NCBI RefSeq assembly: GCF_010906925.1
Contig: NZ_VTVE01000003.1
Coordinates: 248,001 to 312,000, forward strand
From: Pseudobutyrivibrio xylanivorans
GTDB taxonomy: Bacteria > Bacillota > Clostridia > Lachnospirales > Lachnospiraceae
DNA: 64,000 nucleotides
Reading direction: 5' to 3'
The notes under the pieces were generated by a model, which ran no database searches, was not told the origin of the DNA, and saw only the letters and a program-made list of their open reading frames with translations. The position numbers and the translations under genes were made by a program. Within the stretch, counting starts at the first letter, position 1; the number at the start of each line of letters is the position of its first letter. Positions 37,828 to 47,082 of this stretch are shown piece by piece.

Positions 37828-38859
37828 TTATTTACAGGTTATTTTCTTTTTAAGCTTATTTAGAAAGAATTTATCCATTATTTTTCCAATAACCAAACTA
37901 ACTACAATTCCCATAAATAGGTATATCACAAACCATATTCCGGATGTATCATATACAGGGAACGCGGTTAGTGATGATAAAGGCGCATCAGCAAAGATTA
38001 TTTGTAAAACTATCGTAAATCTAAAAGCTAAAAACTGCCATATTACAATATGTATTGAATTCTTACCTAAATAACATATTGCATCAACAATTTTGTTTTT
38101 CTTAATCATTGAGCTCACAGATGACAAATATATGAAACTGAAAGTTGCAAATATCGCTCCGATCATAAATGATATCTTATTATCATAGGTATTATCTGCT
38201 ATGCTGCCAGGGAAATGTTCTGACCAAAAGGCTGATATTGGCAACATCACCATTGTCATAATTCCGCCAACAACTTTATTGACATTGCACATTAAATACT
38301 TGTTATATATGAACCCCATGACATAAAAGCCTGAGCAAATCAAAGTCCTACTAATCCTATATGGAAATGTTATCTGAAATCCGAGTACCACAACAATCAC
38401 ACTTATTGGAAGTAAAAGAAAATCACTTATTTTATGTTTTGAAAAAGTGCGATATAAGCAATGAACCAGAACACTCACCCAGAACAATGCTGGTAAAAAC
38501 CAAGTTGCTCCTAAAAAAGGAACTTTGCCAACGGTAGTGACAATCTCTAAGATTTCTTTTAAACAAACTTTGTATTCCCATTTTTTCCAATAAAATAATA
38601 TAAAGAAAACAGGATAAAACAGCAGATTATAAATCCAAAAAGGTAGCAGTAAACTTTTAATTTTTACTAAAAAATATTCGCGTACTGTTTTATTTCCTTT
38701 ATAAAGCATTCCAGAAATAAAAAAGAAAAATGGCATATGGAAAGATGAAATATAATTGGTAAATGGGCCAAAAGCATGAGCCCATACCACCATTATTATT
38801 CCTATTCCTTTGGCTATATCAAGAAAAAGTTTTCTATCTGAATCATATTTTTCGTCCAT
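37828..38859 (-). CDS. acyltransferase-3 family membrane protein
   Basis: The 343-residue protein begins DRKLFLDIAKGIGIIMVVWAHAFG (conserved helix-1 His) followed by SFHMPFFFFISGMLY, both acyltransferase-3 hallmarks, and has about ten membrane helices. AGGGGGAG lies just upstream of the start on the minus strand. It is transcribed against the rest of the cluster, between the phosphohexomutase terminator and the hairpin repeat holding the group II intron. It probably O-acylates a surface glycan; its inverted position suggests separate acquisition. Confidence 0.88.
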   Translation of the reverse strand: MDEKYDSDRKLFLDIAKGIGIIMVVWAHAFGPFTNYISSFHMPFFFFISGMLYKGNKTVREYFLVKIKSLLLPFWIYNLLFYPVFFILFYWKKWEYKVCLKEILEIVTTVGKVPFLGATWFLPALFWVSVLVHCLYRTFSKHKISDFLLLPISVIVVVLGFQITFPYRISRTLICSGFYVMGFIYNKYLMCNVNKVVGGIMTMVMLPISAFWSEHFPGSIADNTYDNKISFMIGAIFATFSFIYLSSVSSMIKKNKIVDAICYLGKNSIHIVIWQFLAFRFTIVLQIIFADAPLSSLTAFPVYDTSGIWFVIYLFMGIVVSLVIGKIMDKFFLNKLKKKITCK

Positions 38860-38952
38860 ATACTCCCCCTAATAATCCATGTATAATACTACAAATATTT
38901 ATAAACCTGTTTAAGGATTTTTATTCCACAGAAAGACTAATAAATACTTACG

Positions 38953-39007
38953 TAAAGCATCAAAAGCAACCCTATAATTGCAATAATGAATTGCTTTTGA
39001 TGCTTTA
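38953..39007. repeat. perfect 17-bp inverted repeat, 21-base loop
   Basis: TAAAGCATCAAAAGCAA (38953-38969) and its exact complement (38991-39007) bracket an AT-rich loop. There is no T-run on either side, so it is not a standard terminator. It lies upstream of the minus-strand acyltransferase and about 80 bases before the intron-split repeat. The rest of the 38860-39084 gap shows no gene. Confidence 0.75.
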
Positions 39008-39084
39008 GGCATCCGAACATATTTAGTATGAAGTCATGCTATCATTTTTTATTTGTGAAGTAAAGTAAGATTGATTCACAAATA

Positions 39085-39136
39085 CATCGGCGAAGCCGAT
39101 TACAATCCTTCCCTGCTCGCGACAGCGAGAGGGCTG
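39085..39136 (+). repeat. hairpin-rich intergenic repeat, copy A, left part
   Basis: This matches 49331-49383 nearly base for base: CATCGGCGAAGCCGATTAC, then a CTCGC-GACA-GCGAG hairpin enclosed by CCCT/AGGG. The intron interrupts the copy three bases after that hairpin, at GGGCTG. The right part resumes at 40989. Confidence 0.88.
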
Positions 39137-39210
39137 GTTTGCGCGCCATGGGCGCGCTCTAAAGGGTGAAAGTCCCAAACACGCCCAGATAGTGGGAAGT
39201 GTATAGCTGA

Positions 39211-39241
<31 letters not shown>

Positions 39242-39625
39242 TGAAGGAAGCCGTAGGCAAATCTCTGGTCCGACGTACAGAAATCACATATAAGGCTAGG
39301 CTACGAGAGATAAGTTGGCCAGACACAACGAAGTCTAATTACTATCACCTTTGTAGTAGCAGAGTAAATGTGGCGGATATATGGAGAGAAAGAGTGCGTA
39401 CCTTAAGCGTGGAGGTCTCACGGAGGTTTCATTAGCCTAGTAACAACGAACCGTGAGAAGTCAGCAGAACCCATAGTAGTGAAGAAGTCTCTGTAATGGA
39501 GATGGAGCGAAGGGGTGAACAATCAATAAGTTTGAGTATGTCTCGTTTTGCAGAGATGACAACATCTGCCGTAACCAATCGGGATAAAGATGGTCAAATC
39601 AAGCGAGGCGAAAAGGAAAGAACAC

Positions 39626-40909
39626 ATGGACACAAGTAATCTAATGGAGCAGATTCTATCTAGCGATAATCTCAACAGAGCGTATCTGCAAGTTGTACGT
39701 AACAAGGGTGCAGAGGGAGTGGACGGAATGAAGTACACAGAACTCAAAGAGCACCTTGAGTTAAACGGCGAAATCATCAAGGAACAGTTGAGGACTAGAA
39801 AGTACAAACCTCAGCCAGTATTAAGAGTGGAGATACCTAAGCCAAACGGAAGTGTCAGAAACTTAGGAGTACCTACAGTAACAGACAGATTTGTACAGCA
39901 AGCCATTGCACAGGTGCTTACACCAATCTTTGAAGAGCAATTCCATGACCATAGTTATGGATTTAGACCTAACAGAAGTGCACACCAAGCAATCTATACC
40001 GCACTAGACATAATGAATAGTGGCAATGATTGGATTGTAGACATTGACTTGGAAAAATTCTTTGACACAGTGAATCATGACAAGCTCATGACCATCATAG
40101 GTAGGACTATCAAAGATGGAGATGTAATCTCCATTATTAGAAAGTTCCTAGTCAGTGGAATTATGATTGATGATGAGTTCGAAGATTCGGTGGTGGGAAC
40201 TCCTCAGGGAGGAAATCTATCGCCGTTATTAGCGAACATCATGCTCAATGAACTGGATAAGGAGATGGAAAAGCGAGGGCTTAACTTTGTACGCTATGCG
40301 GACGACTGTATAATCATGGTTGGTAGTGAAATGGCTGCTAACAGAGTCATGGGAAATATCTCACGTTTCATCGAGGAGAAACTAAGCCTTAAGGTCAATG
40401 TAACGAAGAGCAAAGTCGACAAACCGCAAGGGATAAAATATCTCGGGTTTGGATTTTTCTTAGACGACAAGACACTTCAATATAAGGCTATGCCACATGC
40501 AAAATCTGTAGAAAGCTTCAAGAGTAAGATGAGGTCAATCACCTGTCGTAGTTGGGGCGTTAGTAACAGCTACAAAGTGGAGAGATTAAACCAACTCATT
40601 AAAGGTTGGATTAATTACTTCAAGATAGGAAGTATGAGGAACATTTGCGAGAAACTTGATAGAAACATTAGGTACAGGCTTCGTATGTGCATTTGGAAAC
40701 ATTGGAAAACTCCACGTAAAAGAGCCAAGAATCTGATGAAGCTAGGTGTCAATAGACGCCTAGCTTACAGTACAGCATATGCAGGGCATCATGTGGCTAA
40801 GGTATGTAAGAGTCTTGCGGTTTCTCTCGCAATTAATAACAAAAGACTTGCCTCATTCGGTTTAGTCTCAATGTTAGACTACTACAATGAAAAGAGTGTC
40901 ACTTGTTAA
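39626..40909 (+). CDS. ltrA: group II intron reverse transcriptase/maturase (LtrA family)
   Basis: This protein of about 427 residues has reverse transcriptase blocks (GVPTVTDRFVQQAIAQVL, SYGFRPNRSAHQAI, DIDLEKFFDTVNHDKL, GTPQGGNLSPLLANIML, and YADD at about 40294-40305). A C-terminal maturase domain follows (KVERLNQLIKGWINYF, IWKHWKTPRKRAKNLMKLG). No HNH endonuclease domain follows. AGGAAAG nine bases upstream favours ATG 39626; an in-frame ATG at 39590 is an alternative. The frame is intact, so the intron may be active for splicing and mobility. It acts on its own intron RNA. Confidence 0.95.
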   Translation: MDTSNLMEQILSSDNLNRAYLQVVRNKGAEGVDGMKYTELKEHLELNGEIIKEQLRTRKYKPQPVLRVEIPKPNGSVRNLGVPTVTDRFVQQAIAQVLTPIFEEQFHDHSYGFRPNRSAHQAIYTALDIMNSGNDWIVDIDLEKFFDTVNHDKLMTIIGRTIKDGDVISIIRKFLVSGIMIDDEFEDSVVGTPQGGNLSPLLANIMLNELDKEMEKRGLNFVRYADDCIIMVGSEMAANRVMGNISRFIEEKLSLKVNVTKSKVDKPQGIKYLGFGFFLDDKTLQYKAMPHAKSVESFKSKMRSITCRSWGVSNSYKVERLNQLIKGWINYFKIGSMRNICEKLDRNIRYRLRMCIWKHWKTPRKRAKNLMKLGVNRRLAYSTAYAGHHVAKVCKSLAVSLAINNKRLASFGLVSMLDYYNEKSVTC

Positions 40910-40918
40910 GTTGATTGA

Positions 40919-40950
40919 ACCGCCGTGTACCGAACGGTACGCACGGTGGT
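40919..40950 (+). ncRNA. group II intron domain V catalytic hairpin
   Basis: ACCGCCGTG pairs with CACGGTGGT, with an upper GTACC-GAAC-GGTAC stem-loop separated by a small bulge. This 32-34 base hairpin is the most conserved part of group II introns. It sits 10 bases after the maturase stop and ahead of domain VI. Confidence 0.85.
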
Positions 40951-40988
40951 GTGAGAGGTCGGCGGTCAAAGACCGCCTCCTACTCGAT

Positions 40989-41101
40989 TGGAGTTCGGGC
41001 AGCCCTGGCCGCGGAGCGGGCGGATAGGGATGGTCCCCAAATAAGTGAGTGTAACAACTCAGTGATATAGTGTATAATAGAGTTGCGGCTTGGGCCGTGG
41101 C
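40989..41101 (+). repeat. hairpin-rich intergenic repeat, copy A, right part with promoter
   Basis: The sequence resumes at TGGAGTTCGGGCAG and matches 49384-49489 with a few changes. It includes a GGCCGC-GGA stem (imperfect here), GGGATGGTCCC, the GTAACA/TATAAT promoter and a CGGC-TTGG-GCCG hairpin. Here the last hairpin is followed by AAAGGAG, the rfbG ribosome binding site, not by a T-run as in copy B. Confidence 0.88.
41051..41078 (+). promoter_or_regulatory. predicted promoter of rfbG within repeat copy A
   Basis: GTAACA (41051-41056) and TATAAT (41073-41078) are 16 bases apart. Because it lies downstream of the intron, rfbG expression should not need intron splicing. Confidence 0.55.
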
Positions 41102-41119
41102 AAAGGAGACAAGAACAAA

Positions 41120-42250
41120 ATGAACTTAGATTTTTATAAAGGAAAGAAAATATTAATCACAGGCCACACAGGCTTCAAGGGCTCGTGGATGTGCAAGGCT
41201 CTTATTAATGCGGGAGCTGAGGTGACTGGATATGCGCTGGCTGCACCAACTGAGCCTAGCCTTTTTGATATGCTTGGGCTTGCATCTCAGATGAATTCTG
41301 TGGAGGGAGACATCAGGGACCTAGAGCATTTGCTGTCAGTTTTTGAATCGGTTAAGCCTGAGATTGTGATTCACATGGCTGCACAGCCAATTGTGCGTGA
41401 TTCATACAAGGACCCAGTTTACACATACGAGACAAATGTGATGGGTACTGTAAATATTTGCGAGGCTGTTCGTCGTACACCTAGCGTGCGTTCATTTGTA
41501 AATGTTACCACTGACAAGGTTTACCTGAACAAGGAGTGGCAGTGGGGGTATCGCGAGAACGAGGAGCTCAATGGATTTGATCCTTACTCTAATTCCAAGT
41601 CATGCTCGGAGCTTGTGACTAGCAGCTACAAGAATTCTTTCTTTACAGATGAGTACTATCAGGCTAACTATGGCGTAGAGGGGCCTGCGGTTTCTACTTG
41701 CCGTGCTGGTAATGTTATCGGCGGTGGAGATTTTGCTAATGACAGAATCATTCCTGACTGCATCCGTGCGGTGTCAGCTGGACAGGAAATCGTAGTGAGA
41801 AATCCATATTCTACACGTCCTTATGAGCACGTGCTTGAGCCAGTTATGGCATACCTGATGGTGGCTGAGGCTCAGTACAAGGACAAGTCATTTGCTAGCA
41901 GCTACAATGTAGGACCAAACGACAGCGACTGCTGGACTACAGGTGAGCTTGTTCAGCTTTTCTGTGACAAGTGGAATGGGGCTGTGGACCAGAGGGCAAG
42001 TGCCGCTGGAGCTGGAAATGCCGCTGCGACTCTTAACAAAGCTAGCTGGGTGAATAAGCATGACGGGGGCCCACACGAGGCCAATTTCCTCAAGCTTGAC
42101 TGCAGCAAGCTCAAGAGTACATTCGGCTGGAGTCCAGTATGGAATGTGGAGACTACAATGGAAAAGATTGTAGAGTGGTCTGTGGCTTACCTCACTGGTG
42201 GAGATGTTGGTGCGGTTATGGATAAGCAGATTGGGGAGTTCCTTGCGTAA
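41120..42250 (+). CDS. rfbG: CDP-glucose 4,6-dehydratase
   Basis: The 376-residue SDR begins FYKGKKILITGHTGFKGSWM, the RfbG/DdhB form of the NAD loop. IHMAAQPIVRDSYKDPVYTYE, VTTDKVYLNKEW and DPYSNSKSCSELV (catalytic Y-x3-K) follow, and the C-terminal KLDCSKLKSTFGWSPVWN block fits. It converts CDP-glucose to CDP-4-keto-6-deoxyglucose, the missing step between rfbF (19546) and rfbH (20374). AAAGGAG favours ATG 41120; an upstream TTG lies in the promoter hairpin. Separation from its pathway partners by 19 kb, with its own promoter, is unusual. Confidence 0.95.
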   Translation: MNLDFYKGKKILITGHTGFKGSWMCKALINAGAEVTGYALAAPTEPSLFDMLGLASQMNSVEGDIRDLEHLLSVFESVKPEIVIHMAAQPIVRDSYKDPVYTYETNVMGTVNICEAVRRTPSVRSFVNVTTDKVYLNKEWQWGYRENEELNGFDPYSNSKSCSELVTSSYKNSFFTDEYYQANYGVEGPAVSTCRAGNVIGGGDFANDRIIPDCIRAVSAGQEIVVRNPYSTRPYEHVLEPVMAYLMVAEAQYKDKSFASSYNVGPNDSDCWTTGELVQLFCDKWNGAVDQRASAAGAGNAAATLNKASWVNKHDGGPHEANFLKLDCSKLKSTFGWSPVWNVETTMEKIVEWSVAYLTGGDVGAVMDKQIGEFLA

Positions 42251-42269
42251 TTTGTACATATGATATTTA

Positions 42270-42303
42270 ATAGGCAGTCATGAGAATGGCTGCCTATAAT
42301 TTT
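42270..42303 (+). terminator. terminator after rfbG
   Basis: ATAGGCAGTCAT and ATGGCTGCCTAT pair with one G-T wobble around a GAGA loop, followed by AATTTT. It closes the rfbG transcript and marks the left edge of the defence-like island. Confidence 0.8.
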
Positions 42304-42439
42304 GAGTGATTTATCACTTAATAGTGTGCCAAAACAATATTTGGAATACAAAGTTTTTTTTGATGAATTTAAAGAATTTGAGAAGTCAAATAGAGTCATT
42401 GATAGAGCGTTTTGGACTTATGGGAGGTTGTTTGGGTGA
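42302..42439 (+). pseudogene. short open frame, probable C-terminal remnant of an upstream island gene
   Basis: A frame open from 42284 to the TGA at 42437-42439 reads VPKQYLEYKVFFDEFKEF and ends DRAFWTYGRLFG. This looks like a natural protein C-terminus, not random sequence. It directly abuts the rfbG terminator, with no room for a start beyond TTG 42302. Its stop overlaps the GTG start of the next gene, as in coupled operons. I read it as the tail of a gene truncated when the island joined the polysaccharide locus. It could also be a real 45-residue protein. Confidence 0.35.
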
Positions 42440-43257
42440 ATGAGAATAATGGAAATAAGGTTAAATCGGCCTTAGTGCTTACTACACAGACTTTAGCGGC
42501 ACTTGGAAGTGTTGATCCAGTGTTTGCAGGAGTTTCGTTAATTACAGGTCTTATAAACGAATTGATTGTATGTCATGATGCTGAGCAGTTAGAAAAAAGA
42601 TTAAATATGCTTGAGGATGAAATTAAGCGACGAGATGTTATGCTTGAATCTCTTCAAAATAGAATAGATGAGTTAGAAGAGCATTCGTACTACGTTTTAC
42701 GTAATAATATTAGATGTTTTTGTTCATCTTCATATCCAGAGGTAGCAGAAATATATTCTAAATGTATAGTGGACTATTTAATTAATCAAAACCATGATAT
42801 GGAAGAAGAAATATGTGAAATTTTGCAGCAATGCAATTCAAATGATATTCAGTTAATGAATTTAGTTAAGGAGTTTATCTATTCTGGAAGCCATGAGGAG
42901 GCTGAAGAGGAGAAAAAGAAGATTATAAAGGATGTAGAAGATATAAACAGTGGTGTAAAAAAATATCGAGATAGAAGCATTATTTATGGAGAGTACACTA
43001 TTTTCTGGAAAGATTTCATGAAAGAAAATCATGTGAGAAATGTCGAGGATATGACTATGATGTTAAATAATCAATTAATGGCAGATGGCAAGGATTTAGT
43101 GTACGATTGGGCTTACTTATCGAGAGCAATTGTGAAACTAAGTAATTTGGGAGTTTTACAGCTAGAATATAGAAATAAATTGGGGACTAACTCTCCATTT
43201 AATATTGATAGATTTCATGTGACGTTGTTTGGAAGGAAGCTGTTGGAGTATTTATAA
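42436..43257 (+). CDS. unrecognised coiled-coil protein, partner of KAP-type NTPase
   Basis: I do not recognise a family for these 273 residues. The N-terminus is helical and mostly hydrophobic (ALVLTTQTLAALGSVDPVFA then GVSLITGLINELIV, about residues 10-42), followed by a coiled coil (about 45-95, LEKRLNMLEDEIKRRD). An acidic middle region and a C-terminal block with winged-helix character (LSRAIVKLSNLGVLQLEYRN) complete it. The start is GTG 42436, nine bases after GGGAGG and overlapping the preceding stop. It is 84 bases before the NTPase, probably co-transcribed. The hydrophobic N-terminus could bind or perturb membranes; that is speculation. Confidence 0.75.
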   Translation: MNENNGNKVKSALVLTTQTLAALGSVDPVFAGVSLITGLINELIVCHDAEQLEKRLNMLEDEIKRRDVMLESLQNRIDELEEHSYYVLRNNIRCFCSSSYPEVAEIYSKCIVDYLINQNHDMEEEICEILQQCNSNDIQLMNLVKEFIYSGSHEEAEEEKKKIIKDVEDINSGVKKYRDRSIIYGEYTIFWKDFMKENHVRNVEDMTMMLNNQLMADGKDLVYDWAYLSRAIVKLSNLGVLQLEYRNKLGTNSPFNIDRFHVTLFGRKLLEYL

Positions 43258-43341
43258 AAGAATAATTGGTACGATAATCAGTTAATAGATATAATGAATG
43301 TATGAAGGACTTTAATACTATAGTTAATGAGTGGGGGGATT

Positions 43342-46300
43342 ATGGATATAATAAGTAAATTTTCAAAAAAAGCAAAGTCAGTATTTCATAATAAAAGCAA
43401 CAAGGGTTCCATATCTATTCTTAATAAACCAATAAATGATCCAAAATATGATGCAGTAGATTTTGATAATTATGTAAAATCGATTGATTGTGCAATAGAG
43501 AATGGCGCAGAAATAATTGCAATTGAGTCTGATTTTGGAAACGGTAAATCAAGTGTTATAGAACTGTATAAAAATAGTAGAAATGTTTGTAAGCTTCGTG
43601 TATTAAAAAGATTGCTAAATTCTTATTTTAAGCGAATAATATCAATCAATCTTTGGCATGTTATGAATGAAGAAGCCGACACTATGCCTAAGGCTGAATT
43701 TAGAAAAGAATTGCACAAATCTTTTCTATATCAGGCTGTATCTGCAAAAGGTGCATTTAAAGCGGGATATATCAGTAGAAGATTGAGCCCTGATTATGGA
43801 ATAGTATCTCTGAAGGGATCAGGCTTTCTTCATGGAACTATATGTTGGGCAGGATATATATTGTTATTATTGGGATGGTTGACAGGTGTATTCAAAGAAA
43901 TCTTTGAAAAATATGTGACAATTTTTGTAGATAAAACAGTTGATGAAATTCAGCCATGTTTAATCGTGGCGGGATTAACACTATTATTTATTGCGTTGAT
44001 GACGGGGGATTTTGTGTTTTCATCAAAAAGTTCTCAAGGAAAGCGTCAAGTGGATGAAGCCGTTCTTATAGATATTTTTCGGGAAGAATTTTATCGCAAG
44101 TGTTTTTTCAGGCATTATATTTTTGTTGTTGAAGATTTGGATAGAGATAATAATAAAGAGACTATAAAAAGCTTTATAAGGGAAATAAGAAGATATTATT
44201 TTCTTGAAAGAAGTTTGATAGAAAGATTACACCATAACAGGGTTACATTCATCATTTGTATAAAACCTGAAGTACTACTAAAGGAATCTGCATCAGAAGG
44301 ATATAACGAACATGATGAAAGAGATGAGGAAGAAGGAGACGAAGGTGGGCCGGAAGTAGATAAAAAAGAGCTCAATAGCTTTTACACGAAAGCCTTTGAT
44401 TATATTATAAAATTACCTCAAATATCAGTGGATAATCGAGAAGCAATATTGTGTTCGATTATGAATGATATAAAAACGGACCTTAAGAATATAGGGTTGG
44501 TTAATTCAGATGAGGCCATAACAATGGATTCAATAAATGGTCTTCAGTGGATAATTTATGGACAAAATGTTGATATACGTGAAATGAAAAATCGTTTAAA
44601 TCAATCGTTGATAATGTATAAGAGAATTAAGCGACTTGAATTAGCGGATGAAGATGATGATATTTTTCAAAAGTGTGCAGTAGTTGTATATCTTAAAACG
44701 GAGTTCGAAAGTGATTATTACGCATTATCTGACGGCGATATGCAAAATGTTCTAGATGATTATCTCTGTAAAAGAGAAAACTACTTAACGCACCTTAAAG
44801 TTAGCCAACAATTTATCAATCAAATAAAAACTCTTGTGGAAAGAAAGCTGATAGATTTAAATTACAGATGTTATTTCTATAATATGCCTAAAGAGAGTAA
44901 GAAGTATACTTCTGATGAAATGAAAGTATATAGTAGCATAGTATATGGTGAAGTTCAGTTTGATTCAGCTGATTATGAAAGAATGATTTTGAACGTAGAT
45001 GAAAAGGTTATAATAGATGCTTATGATAAAAGGGTTAAGTTAGGGATAGGTTTGCCTTTTTTTATAGTTCAACATCAAAAGAGTTTGAAAGTTGCTGATG
45101 AGTTATATAAAAATGATTTTGAAGAACTGATTTGTAATCAACCATATGATATGAATAATATTATAAGCACGAAAGAATTCATACGAAATGTATTAGAGTA
45201 CAATATTGAGGCAGAAAAACGACAGGAATATTTAAGTTTTGTTGAAAAAAGCCTGTTATCATCTATTGCTGATAAAAATGTTTTATTTGAGATTAGAAAA
45301 TATATATGCGATTTGTTTACAAGTGAAATAATGAATTTCAGTAATATGTATTTTGGTGATAATCCGCTAATTTCTGTAGATGAAATAAATATAATAAATA
45401 CCCCTGAAATTACTATAGGATTGATAAATTTTGATAACGACTCAATTAGTGTAGATAATGCATCTGTTACATTGTTGCACAACAGAATATGTGATTCAGA
45501 AATAGCATACGAAGAGACAGTATTATTTTATAAGCAACTCATAGAAAAAATAGGAATTTCTGAAGTTCAAAATATGATTCTAGAATGGCTGGGGAAATAT
45601 AAAATATTCGCGGAAATGCTTAACGTTTATTATGAAGAAGGATTAGATGAAGGGACAGTAGAAAAAAGCGATTTTGTGGGTGCATTAGAGTTGTGTAATC
45701 AAATTGATGAAAGCTCTCTTCAGCTATTTAGTGATATTGAATGGAATAAAGAAATTTCCAAAGAATTGGGAAACATTCTTTTAGAAAATAATTATATATT
45801 GGACTACTTAATTGGTGAAACGTTAAGAGATGATAGAAATATAAATTATAGAGATACACGCATTAAAGAAAGTATTTTAAATAATATAGAATATTTGAGA
45901 GAAAATGCATTAACTGCATATAGAGAAATTAGAAAAGATGTTCTTAATCAAAATATAAATGATCCTGATTATGATGCGATATTTGATAATGAGGATGGCC
46001 TAAGTAAAGAAGAACTGATGCAAATCCGGGATTATAGATATGCAATAGAATTACTTAAGAAACAGAAGAATATCAATGAATGTGTTGAGTATTTGCCTGA
46101 ATACTTTAGTAATTGTAGGAGGAATACGACAGAAACATACGAGATAATACAATTTATTATTTCTTTACCAACGAAGGAGGCTTATGATTTATTTTATGGT
46201 TTAAAGATGGACAAGTTTTCGTATTCATCTATGAGTAATAAAAGGAAGAATGAATTAAACAAAAATATAATAGAATTATTTGCTGTAGATAAATCATTTG

Positions 46301-46974
46301 ACGAAAAAATTAAATTCCTAAATTTCACAAAGAGTCCAGTGGTTGAATTGGAACGAGATATTAGTGATGAATTCGATGAAAGCAATGAAGAATTATATTT
46401 AAACTATGTAAATGGATTAAAAAGTATTAATGATGTCCAGTTAAATAACATTTTAAAATTCCAAAAATCTTATGTTTATAGTAAAGAAATAAATGATAAG
46501 TTATATGAAAATAAATATTATGAGTCGTATGTTTCTTCAAAGGTTCGTGGTGATGGTGTATTTAGAATAGAAGAAGATAAAAGGGATGTGCTGTGGAAAA
46601 CATATATATTGGTTTTTCATAGGAGTGGACGTATCCCTACACAAAAGATAATGCGTTTAAATACGGAATTTGTAAATGAACTAATTAAACAGGGGGAATA
46701 TGTAAACGCTGGTGAAAGGATTATTAATTATGCATATGGGGATCAAACAAAAGAATTGATGGAATATGTAATTGGAAAATATGATGATAAGATATTAATA
46801 GATTATTTCCGTCAGATTAAAGGTTTTGCAGATAAGGATGCAGCTCGATTTTATGTGAAAAAAGTTATTAATAATCCAGAATTGCTCATGGATGACTCTG
46901 TATATGCAAATTGTTATGATAAGTTAATCGACGCAGGATTAAAAGGATGGTATACGCGTAAACGAAATGAATGA
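43342..46974 (+). CDS. KAP/YobI-type membrane P-loop NTPase, about 1210 residues
   Basis: The N-terminal third is a P-loop domain: IAIESDFGNGKSSVIELY (Walker A, about residues 59-76) and HYIFVVEDLDRDN (Walker B, about 258-270). Two membrane helices (about 165-182 and 203-222) are inserted between them, the defining layout of KAP NTPases. An acidic loop (EHDERDEEEGDEGGPEVDKK) and sensor-like PQISVDNREAIL follow. The remaining 800 residues are helical and unrecognised. I prefer ATG 43342 after GGGGGG; ATG 43327 is possible. YobI-like and KAP proteins occur in prophages and defence islands, so phage defence is plausible but not shown. AT-rich composition suggests transfer. Confidence 0.85.
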   Translation: MDIISKFSKKAKSVFHNKSNKGSISILNKPINDPKYDAVDFDNYVKSIDCAIENGAEIIAIESDFGNGKSSVIELYKNSRNVCKLRVLKRLLNSYFKRIISINLWHVMNEEADTMPKAEFRKELHKSFLYQAVSAKGAFKAGYISRRLSPDYGIVSLKGSGFLHGTICWAGYILLLLGWLTGVFKEIFEKYVTIFVDKTVDEIQPCLIVAGLTLLFIALMTGDFVFSSKSSQGKRQVDEAVLIDIFREEFYRKCFFRHYIFVVEDLDRDNNKETIKSFIREIRRYYFLERSLIERLHHNRVTFIICIKPEVLLKESASEGYNEHDERDEEEGDEGGPEVDKKELNSFYTKAFDYIIKLPQISVDNREAILCSIMNDIKTDLKNIGLVNSDEAITMDSINGLQWIIYGQNVDIREMKNRLNQSLIMYKRIKRLELADEDDDIFQKCAVVVYLKTEFESDYYALSDGDMQNVLDDYLCKRENYLTHLKVSQQFINQIKTLVERKLIDLNYRCYFYNMPKESKKYTSDEMKVYSSIVYGEVQFDSADYERMILNVDEKVIIDAYDKRVKLGIGLPFFIVQHQKSLKVADELYKNDFEELICNQPYDMNNIISTKEFIRNVLEYNIEAEKRQEYLSFVEKSLLSSIADKNVLFEIRKYICDLFTSEIMNFSNMYFGDNPLISVDEINIINTPEITIGLINFDNDSISVDNASVTLLHNRICDSEIAYEETVLFYKQLIEKIGISEVQNMILEWLGKYKIFAEMLNVYYEEGLDEGTVEKSDFVGALELCNQIDESSLQLFSDIEWNKEISKELGNILLENNYILDYLIGETLRDDRNINYRDTRIKESILNNIEYLRENALTAYREIRKDVLNQNINDPDYDAIFDNEDGLSKEELMQIRDYRYAIELLKKQKNINECVEYLPEYFSNCRRNTTETYEIIQFIISLPTKEAYDLFYGLKMDKFSYSSMSNKRKNELNKNIIELFAVDKSFDEKIKFLNFTKSPVVELERDISDEFDESNEELYLNYVNGLKSINDVQLNNILKFQKSYVYSKEINDKLYENKYYESYVSSKVRGDGVFRIEEDKRDVLWKTYILVFHRSGRIPTQKIMRLNTEFVNELIKQGEYVNAGERIINYAYGDQTKELMEYVIGKYDDKILIDYFRQIKGFADKDAARFYVKKVINNPELLMDDSVYANCYDKLIDAGLKGWYTRKRNE

Positions 46975-47082
46975 TAAAAACTGTGTTATGTGCGAAGATT
47001 ATAGAGATGATCCTCAAAAACTATATAGTGGTATTGGTTATGCCATCGGTCTTGAGCACAGCTTGAAGATGAAGGAGATTTC

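Noticed and set aside
39626-40909. Reverse transcriptase as a retron or diversity-generating element
   Set aside because: It has a maturase domain, lies in domain IV of an intron with clear domains V and VI, and flanks match an empty site; no msr/msd or variable repeat is seen.
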